DNA of 5,764 nucleotides from an uncultured Devosia sp. (GTDB lineage: Bacteria > Pseudomonadota > Alphaproteobacteria > Rhizobiales > Devosiaceae): contig CAMLKN010000151.1 of assembly GCA_946480655.1 (NCBI GenBank), positions 1-5,764 on the forward strand, written 5' to 3'. A program made the translations under genes and the position numbers. Under the pieces are notes generated by a model that worked only from the letters and a program-made list of their open reading frames with translations, had not been told where the DNA came from and ran no database searches. Positions 1-4,334 of this stretch are shown here, one piece after another; within the stretch, counting starts at the first letter, position 1, and the number at the start of each line of letters is the position of its first letter.

Positions 1-623
1 CCAAGCTCCCTGCCCCGCTGGTCGCCCTTGACCACGCAGCCATCGAAGAACCAGTGATAGCCCAGGAGCCGGTTGGCGGCCGTGACAGCCCCCTCGCTGA
101 GAGCTGCACGGATGCGCGAGGAGGAAATCACTTCCTCGCCCTCGTCCATGAGATCAAGGGTTTCGACGGCGAAGCCGAGCCGCTCGCCGGCGGCACGCAG
201 GAAGGCGGGTGTGCCCCGGCGCTGGCGGCCGAAGTGGAAATCGGAGCCGACGATGACGCCGCGCACGCCCAGTTGCTCGACCAGCATGGTCTCGACGAAG
301 ACTTCCGCCTCGTTTTGCGAGAAATCGCGATCGAAGGGCAGGATGATGATGCCATCGAGGCCCATGGCCTCGGCCAGCCGTGCCTTGGCGTCGCCCTGGG
401 TCAGGCGGAACATGAAGGGTGCCGGCGCGAAAACATCGCGCGGATGCGGCTCGAAGGTGAGCATGAGTGCCGGAACCCCGGCGGCCCTGGCGCGCTCCAG
501 CAAGGCATCGATGATGGACTGATGGCCGCGATGCAGGCCGTCGAAATTGCCGATGGCAACATAGGCGCCGCGCAGCGTTTCCGGGACATCGGCAAGAGAG
601 GAAAGGCGGGTGAAAAGGGGCAT
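1..623 (-). CDS. ribF: Bifunctional riboflavin kinase/FAD synthetase RibF, 3' end cut by the window
   Basis: RibF phosphorylates riboflavin to FMN and adenylylates FMN to FAD in the cytoplasm. The gene starts at the ATG at 623-621 and runs open to the left edge, giving 207 complete codons of a family usually 310-330 residues long. The N-terminal FAD synthetase (nucleotidyltransferase) domain is clear: IGNFDGLHRGH at about 24-34 holds the HxGH-type nucleotide-binding motif, TFEPHPRDVF follows at 56-65, GSDFHFGRQRRG lies at 126-137, and ISSSRIR at 166-172 is the ISSTxIR-like motif. The start of the riboflavin kinase domain is visible as VVKGDQRGRELG near 197-208; the rest of that domain lies outside the window. 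The gene begins 5 bases after the stop of the upstream HAD hydrolase gene, so the two are very likely cotranscribed. No strong Shine-Dalgarno sequence precedes the start, which suggests translational coupling. Identification is certain from the motifs; no damage is visible. Confidence 0.97.
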   Translation of the reverse strand, partial: MPLFTRLSSLADVPETLRGAYVAIGNFDGLHRGHQSIIDALLERARAAGVPALMLTFEPHPRDVFAPAPFMFRLTQGDAKARLAEAMGLDGIIILPFDRDFSQNEAEVFVETMLVEQLGVRGVIVGSDFHFGRQRRGTPAFLRAAGERLGFAVETLDLMDEGEEVISSSRIRAALSEGAVTAANRLLGYHWFFDGCVVKGDQRGREL

Positions 624-628
624 AGGTG

Positions 629-1495
629 CTACCAGCTGAGGCGCGGCAGGTAGCCGGCCACGTGGGCGCGGCTGGGGGCGAGGAGATCGGCTATGGCCTG
701 CGGGTCGGGCTTGCCGAAAGCGTCGAGTTCGGCGGCATGGATCGAACCGGTGATGAAGAGGATGTCGACGCCGAACTGGGCGGCGCCGGTGGCGTCGGTG
801 CGGACGCTGTCGCCGATGGCCAGGACGCGGGATTTTTCGAGGCTCTTGCCAGCGGCCTTTTCGGCCAGGGCAAAAGCCTGCTCGTAGATGGGCGGATAGG
901 GTTTGCCGGCCATGAGCACCATGCCGCCCATGGCCGAATAGAGGTCGCCCAGGGCGCCACCGCAATAGATGATCTTGTCGCCGTGCTCGACGACGCGATC
1001 GGGATTGGCGCAGATCATGGGCAGCTTGCGGCTGAGCCAGAGTTTTGCGCGCTCGCGGTACATTTCGGGCGTGTCGTCATCGGTATCGAGATCGGTGACG
1101 ACCACGACCTCGGCCTCATCGGCGCCGGTGCGCCGGACGTCGAGACCGTCATAGAGGGCATCGTCTTCGGTGGGCGGGCCGACATGGTGAATGGCCTTGC
1201 CGCGGTATTTCTCGATCATGGCGCGGGTGGCATCGCCCGAGGAGACGATGGCGTCATAGGCATCACGCGGGACGCCGAGCCGGTCGAGCATGGCCACGAT
1301 GGGTCCGGAAGGGCGCGGCGCATTGGTGATGAGCACCGCCCTGCCCCCGGCCTTGCGGAATTCACGCAGCGCTTCGACAGCCTCGGGAAAGGCCGCAACA
1401 CCATTGTGGATGACGCCCCAGACATCGCTCAGCACTGCATCGTAGCGGCCTGACAGATCAGAGAGGCCAGAAATAGTGGGCAGGGGCGCGGTCAT
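629..1495 (-). CDS. HAD-IIA family hydrolase (TIGR01459-like), upstream partner of ribF
   Basis: A 288-residue cytosolic HAD-superfamily phosphatase of subclass IIA. Motif I is SDVWGVIHNG at about 23-32 with D24 as predicted nucleophile; the usual second Asp of DxD is W26, which I recall as a normal trait of this subfamily. Motif II is LITNAPRP (T57, N58), the HAD-IIA signature ANPD lies at 163-166, motif III Lys is K198 in GKPYPP, and motif IV is IGDSVRTD (D229, D234). The region between motifs II and III is the C2-type cap that selects the substrate. I chose the ATG at 1495 because it gives the normal family length and has an AAGG stretch upstream. An in-frame TTG at 1555 would add 20 residues with no family resemblance and begins right beside a probable terminator. 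The gene ends 5 bases before ribF, so an operon is likely. The substrate is unknown; a phosphorylated flavin or sugar is possible. Confidence 0.93.
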   Translation of the reverse strand: MTAPLPTISGLSDLSGRYDAVLSDVWGVIHNGVAAFPEAVEALREFRKAGGRAVLITNAPRPSGPIVAMLDRLGVPRDAYDAIVSSGDATRAMIEKYRGKAIHHVGPPTEDDALYDGLDVRRTGADEAEVVVVTDLDTDDDTPEMYRERAKLWLSRKLPMICANPDRVVEHGDKIIYCGGALGDLYSAMGGMVLMAGKPYPPIYEQAFALAEKAAGKSLEKSRVLAIGDSVRTDATGAAQFGVDILFITGSIHAAELDAFGKPDPQAIADLLAPSRAHVAGYLPRLSW

Positions 1496-1525
1496 GGCTT
1501 GCCTTGTCTGAAGGTGGGATGCGGA

Positions 1526-1555
1526 CCTATGTGGCAGTTTGCCGCCTCGGATCAA
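1526..1555 (-). promoter_or_regulatory. Candidate promoter of the HAD-ribF operon
   Basis: On the minus strand TTGATC (1555-1550) resembles a sigma-70 -35 element (4 of 6 matches), followed after 18 bases by CATAGG (1531-1526), a poor -10 element with 3 of 6 matches. It would give a leader of roughly 25 bases before the ATG at 1495. This is a weak match, listed only because the preceding gene seems to be terminated just upstream and the operon needs a start somewhere in 1496-1601. Confidence 0.2.
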
Positions 1556-1558
1556 GCG

Positions 1559-1578
1559 AAAAGCGGCCCCGAAGCGCT
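1559..1578 (-). terminator. Weak rho-independent terminator candidate after the EAL gene
   Basis: Reading the minus strand, AGCGC and GCCGCT can pair around a TTCGGG loop with one bulged C, followed by a run of four T (1562-1559). It lies about 25 bases past the stop of the EAL-domain gene. The stem is short and imperfect and the T run is brief, so some read-through into the HAD-ribF operon is possible. Confidence 0.35.
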
Positions 1579-1601
1579 GCTAACCGCGTCCTGCGCACCG
1601 G

Positions 1602-2873
1602 CTAGACTTCGGCGCGACGCAGTTGCGGGGCGACGGTGCGGGTCGAATCCAGAACCAGGTCGGGGCGGACCGGACCGGGGGCGGCGATGTAGTCGCCCTG
1701 GACGAGAACGATATCGGCGTCGAGCAGTTCGACGATCTGGCGCTCATTGGCGATGCCGGTTGCCAGGAGGCTCACTTCGAAACGCGCCAGATAGTTGGCG
1801 ATATCGGTGATGTGGAAATCCGTGAACGCCTCGGGGGCAGCGATGAAGCGTGCTGCATCGACGCGCATGGACCGGACGCCCATCGCCGCCATGTCGGCAA
1901 CATCCACACGCAGCGAGGAGATGTTAGCAATCGAGAAGCCCGCGCCCTTGCGAACCATCTGCTCGACGACCGCCCGCTCCTGGGTGGTGAGCGAGAGCCA
2001 GTCGCGCTCGGGGACAAGGAAGGTCAGAGCGTTGGCAATGGCCCGGTTGGCATCCAGCGTCACCAGCAATTGTTCGGCCGCGGTCTCGTCGCCAAGCGTC
2101 GCCCGGCTGAGGGGAATGTGCAGCATGGCCGGCTGGCCACCGGTGCGCGACCGCCTTGCTATGGCCACCGCCTCGACCAGCGCCGTCCCTTCGATCAGGC
2201 GGACAACGTCCTTGCCACCGCGCCGGGGCATGAAATCGGCTGCTTCGGCCAATTCCCCGTCTTCGAGCGTCAGGCGCGGCACCAGATCATAGGCGACGGC
2301 GCGGCGCTGCGGGAGGCGCACGACCGGCTGCAGGTGATGCACGAGGCGATTCTCGTCGAGCGCCTGGCGCAGCGTTTCGAGCGGAATGACGGGCTCCGTC
2401 TCCGGCACGATGACGGCAGCAGGCGGCGGAGGCGGCGGTGGTGGCGCCGATATCATGCGCGCATCGGAGCGCTCGTACGACGCGCGGGATGAGGCCGATT
2501 TGGCCACCTTGTCCTCGACCTCCGCAACCGCTTCGGCAACCTGGCGAATGACCGTACCGAGGACTGAAATATCGGCCTCGACCGTCTCCAGCCGCTGGCC
2601 GGCATTGAGATCGGCTATAGCGTTGATGCGCTGGCCGAGGACCGCACCGGCCTGGGCATCGGTGGCCAGGAGGCGCGACAGGTCCTCGATGGCGCGTTCG
2701 AGCCGGTTTTCCGCCCGCTGGCGCAGGACGCGCTCCATCATCACCACACAGGCACAGCCAAAGACCACAGCCACCAGAATGGCATTGGCCGGCGTGAAGG
2801 TGAGGCCAAAATAGGCCAGCGCCCCCAATCCGGCTGCGGATAGCGCGATCAATGAATAGACAAGAGCCTGCAC
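1602..2873 (-). CDS. Membrane-anchored degenerate EAL-domain protein
   Basis: From the GTG at 2873 the product has 423 residues. Residues about 2-23 and 29-50 are two hydrophobic membrane segments. About 52-124 is an acidic/basic heptad-like helix, probably coiled coil. A run of eight prolines lies at 144-151, and about 165-401 is an EAL fold. Family landmarks remain: LQPVVRL (QPI/V motif), YDL where GYEAL would be, LATGIANERQ where AEGVE would be, and QGDYIAAP where QGYYFARP would be. The catalytic E is D, the DDFG motif is replaced by ANIS, the Lys before the conserved Asp is Arg, and the late Glu is Thr. Cyclic-di-GMP hydrolysis is therefore not expected; a c-di-GMP sensor or protein-binding scaffold at the inner membrane is more likely. 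A start at 3221 would run through the ROK gene and its terminator and is rejected; GTG at 2948 is the main alternative. The chosen start has AGGGGG and CAGG purine stretches upstream. Confidence 0.85.
   Translation of the reverse strand: MQALVYSLIALSAAGLGALAYFGLTFTPANAILVAVVFGCACVVMMERVLRQRAENRLERAIEDLSRLLATDAQAGAVLGQRINAIADLNAGQRLETVEADISVLGTVIRQVAEAVAEVEDKVAKSASSRASYERSDARMISAPPPPPPPPAAVIVPETEPVIPLETLRQALDENRLVHHLQPVVRLPQRRAVAYDLVPRLTLEDGELAEAADFMPRRGGKDVVRLIEGTALVEAVAIARRSRTGGQPAMLHIPLSRATLGDETAAEQLLVTLDANRAIANALTFLVPERDWLSLTTQERAVVEQMVRKGAGFSIANISSLRVDVADMAAMGVRSMRVDAARFIAAPEAFTDFHITDIANYLARFEVSLLATGIANERQIVELLDADIVLVQGDYIAAPGPVRPDLVLDSTRTVAPQLRRAEV
2421..2444 (-). repeat. Eight-codon polyproline tract (CCN repeat) in the EAL gene
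   Basis: Eight consecutive proline codons, mixed CCA, CCG, CCC/CCT-type, appear on the plus strand as a GGN repeat. The tract separates the predicted coiled coil from the EAL domain and probably acts as a stiff linker. Runs of three or more prolines are known to stall ribosomes and to depend on elongation factor P. Confidence 0.9.
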
Positions 2874-2925
2874 GGCGGACCTGAACCCCCTGTTTTTTGG
2901 CGCGTTATCGTGCGCCAGTGCCAGG

Positions 2926-2954
2926 ATTCGACCGTTTGTACTTAGCACCCTCAA
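2926..2954 (-). promoter_or_regulatory. Candidate promoter of the EAL-domain gene
   Basis: On the minus strand TTGAGG (2954-2949) and TCGAAT (2931-2926) each match the sigma-70 consensus at 4 of 6 positions, with an ideal 17-base spacer. Transcription would begin near 2919, leaving a leader of about 46 bases to the GTG at 2873. The site lies just downstream of the ROK terminator, where an independent promoter is needed. If it is real, the alternative GTG start at 2948 would fall inside the promoter and cannot be used. Confidence 0.35.
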
Positions 2955-2962
2955 ACAAGCGG

Positions 2963-2981
2963 AAAAAGCGCCGCGGGCGCT
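2963..2981 (-). terminator. Rho-independent terminator of the ROK regulator gene
   Basis: On the minus strand AGCGCC (2981-2976), a CGC loop and GGCGCT (2972-2967) form a perfect 6-base-pair GC-rich stem, followed by a T run through 2963 (five T counting the last stem base). It begins 10 bases after the ROK stop codon at 2992. It shows that the ROK transcript ends here and that the EAL gene is a separate unit. Confidence 0.8.
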
Positions 2982-2991
2982 CTGTCCCGCC

Positions 2992-4212
2992 CTATTTGCC
3001 GGGTTCGGCCTCGAACAGGTCCCAAGCACGGGAGAAGTAGCGCCGGAACAGAAGGAGCTGGGCAGCACCAAAGACGGCAGCAGATGGACCGGCCTGGCCC
3101 TGCGCCAGCCTGGGTCTGTGCGGCAGGAGCACCGGCAATGCATCAAGATGGGCCCGGGTGCGCTCGATGAGCCTGCCCAAAATGGACTGCGGCAGATCAC
3201 CATTGATCGTGGCAAGGTCAATTTCGATCATGGCCGTCGTGGTGAGGATTGCCTGGGCCAGCGCGTGGCCAGCATCGTCCAGCCAAGGTTCGACCTGGGG
3301 CTCAAGCGCCGCCCAATCCCATTTGCGGGCCGAGCCCTGCAGGACGGGGCCGCCAGCTTCCCTGACACTGCGGGCCAGGGCGTGCAGCGACGCCACCAGA
3401 TGGAGATAGGCTGGTTGGCCGGAGCGGTCATTGACCATGACGGCACCGAGATCTGCGGCATTGCCATAAGGTCCTTCGAGCAGGTGCCCGCCGGTGACAA
3501 CCCCGCCGCCGACAAACGTACCGACGTAGAAGCTTGCCAATCCCTTAGGCCGCGGGGCCGGATGCACTGTGATCTCGCGCCAGGCGGCGGCGCTGCCATC
3601 GTTGACCCACATGGTTGCAAGCCCGGTCTCGCGGCCCAGGCGCTCGCCAATGTGCACGCGCGCCCAAACATCCTTTGTTTCCGCGGGCGCCCCGAGCCGA
3701 TCCAGCAGCGGCCCGAAATTGCCCGGCGAGGTCACAGCGATGCCGGCCATGCGCTGGCGCTGCGCCGCGCTCAGCGCCGACAATTGGGTTTCAACATCGG
3801 CGGTAATGGCGGCAAAGACCGATTGAGGATCGGGATAGCAGTAGCTGCGGCGGGTGACGGCCACCGGTGCGCCGGCAAGGTTCTGCAGGAGAACCTCAAA
3901 ATGCTGCCAGCCGATCTCGACACCCATGGAATAGGCGCCATTGGGGTTGAGCCGGTAGGGCGTCGCCGGCTGGCCGCGCCGCCCCCTCAGAACCTCGCCG
4001 CGGATGATGAGGTCACGTGCTTCCAGGTCCGCCAGGATTCGGGCAGTCGTTTGCGGGCCAAGTCCGGACCGGCGCGCAATATCCGCATTGGACACTCCAG
4101 GAATGCCGGCGATCAGCGTGAGGACCGCGCGTTCATTGGTGAGCCGCACCCCCGTCTGGTTGATGCCGCGCACGATAGGCTCGAAAACGTCTTGATCCGA
4201 TTCAATTCTCAT
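2992..4212 (-). CDS. ROK-family transcriptional regulator (NagC/XylR type) without the zinc motif
   Basis: A 406-residue DNA-binding regulator. Residues about 26-70 form a MarR-like winged helix-turn-helix (VSNADIARRSGLGPQTTARI at 40-59, with the wing around RGRRGQPATPYRL at 77-88). The rest is a ROK sugar-kinase-like fold: GVEIGWQ at 97-103 at the phosphate-1 position, NDGSAAA at 204-210 matching the NDANAAA catalytic-Asp region, and the glycine-rich GTFVGGGVVTGG at 231-242. The following GNAADLGAV and NDRSGQPAYL lack the conserved His and the CxCGxxGCxE zinc-binding cysteines, so kinase activity and the canonical zinc site are not expected. Such proteins usually repress or activate sugar-utilisation genes in response to a sugar or sugar phosphate; no such genes lie in the window, so the ligand is unknown. 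The ATG at 4212 gives the normal length; no clear Shine-Dalgarno precedes it. It is divergent from the sigma-54 activator. Confidence 0.93.
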   Translation of the reverse strand: MRIESDQDVFEPIVRGINQTGVRLTNERAVLTLIAGIPGVSNADIARRSGLGPQTTARILADLEARDLIIRGEVLRGRRGQPATPYRLNPNGAYSMGVEIGWQHFEVLLQNLAGAPVAVTRRSYCYPDPQSVFAAITADVETQLSALSAAQRQRMAGIAVTSPGNFGPLLDRLGAPAETKDVWARVHIGERLGRETGLATMWVNDGSAAAWREITVHPAPRPKGLASFYVGTFVGGGVVTGGHLLEGPYGNAADLGAVMVNDRSGQPAYLHLVASLHALARSVREAGGPVLQGSARKWDWAALEPQVEPWLDDAGHALAQAILTTTAMIEIDLATINGDLPQSILGRLIERTRAHLDALPVLLPHRPRLAQGQAGPSAAVFGAAQLLLFRRYFSRAWDLFEAEPGK

Positions 4213-4251
4213 GGCGCAGAGATAAACGTGGTTTAGACGCTGGAAGCAAGA

Positions 4252-4267
4252 ACGGAATATTTACCGT
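4252..4267. promoter_or_regulatory. Quasi-palindrome, candidate operator in the divergent region
   Basis: ACGGAATATTTACCGT is palindromic at 12 of 16 positions: perfect ACGG/CCGT arms around an AT-rich centre, a shape typical of a dimeric helix-turn-helix binding site. It overlaps the possible -10 element of the ROK gene, about 40 bases before its ATG, so autorepression by the ROK protein is the simplest idea. Nothing in the sequence proves which protein binds. Confidence 0.4.
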
Positions 4268-4288
4268 AATCCGCAACACTTCAGTCAA
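4258..4288 (-). promoter_or_regulatory. Candidate promoter of the ROK regulator gene
   Basis: On the minus strand TTGACT (4288-4283) is a good sigma-70 -35 element with 5 of 6 matches. The best AT-rich -10 is TAAATA (4263-4258), only 3 of 6 matches and with a long 19-base spacer. The predicted leader to the ATG at 4212 is about 39 bases. The weak -10 would suit a promoter that depends on a regulator. Confidence 0.3.
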
Positions 4289-4312
4289 CGACAAGAACGG
4301 TCCGGTTGCGGA
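4270..4312. repeat. 8-base inverted repeat TCCGCAAC / GTTGCGGA
   Basis: Perfect 8-base arms at 4270-4277 and 4305-4312 flank a 27-base centre that contains the ROK -35 candidate. The right arm ends 22 bases before the response-regulator ATG. It could be a pair of operator sites or a hairpin in a leader RNA. The arms are short enough for chance. Confidence 0.35.
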
Positions 4313-4334
4313 CGAAACCAGGGTAAACTGCGCA

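Larger units (their letters stand above)
4247..4300. repeat. Pair of 9-base direct repeats CAAGAACGG
   Basis: CAAGAACGG occurs at 4247-4255 and again at 4292-4300, 45 bases apart, in the control region between the divergent ROK and response-regulator genes. The first copy overlaps the left arm of the ACGG/CCGT quasi-palindrome. They could be repeated half-sites for a regulator, but a chance match in about 120 bases cannot be excluded. Confidence 0.45.

Noticed and set aside
54..1453. Plus-strand open frames at 54-653 and 626-1453
   Set aside because: They are antisense to ribF and the HAD gene, both identified by conserved motifs, and they have low-complexity Gly/Ala/Asp-rich translations.
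1496..1555. N-terminal extension of the HAD protein from a TTG at 1555
   Set aside because: It exceeds the family's usual length, has no conserved content, and would begin directly beside a probable terminator; the ATG at 1495 is preferred.
1623..2492. Plus-strand open frame of 289 codons opposite the EAL gene
   Set aside because: Antisense shadow with no domain; it ends in an Arg-rich stretch produced by the polyproline codons read on the other strand.
2909..2923. TGGCAC on the minus strand as a sigma-54 -24 element before the EAL gene
   Set aside because: The required GC of the -12 element (TTGC) is absent at the correct distance, where CACG is found instead.
3118..4236. Long plus-strand open frame of 372 codons opposite the ROK gene
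   Set aside because: It is fully antisense to a gene with clear ROK motifs, its translation has no recognisable domain, and such shadows are expected in GC-rich coding DNA.
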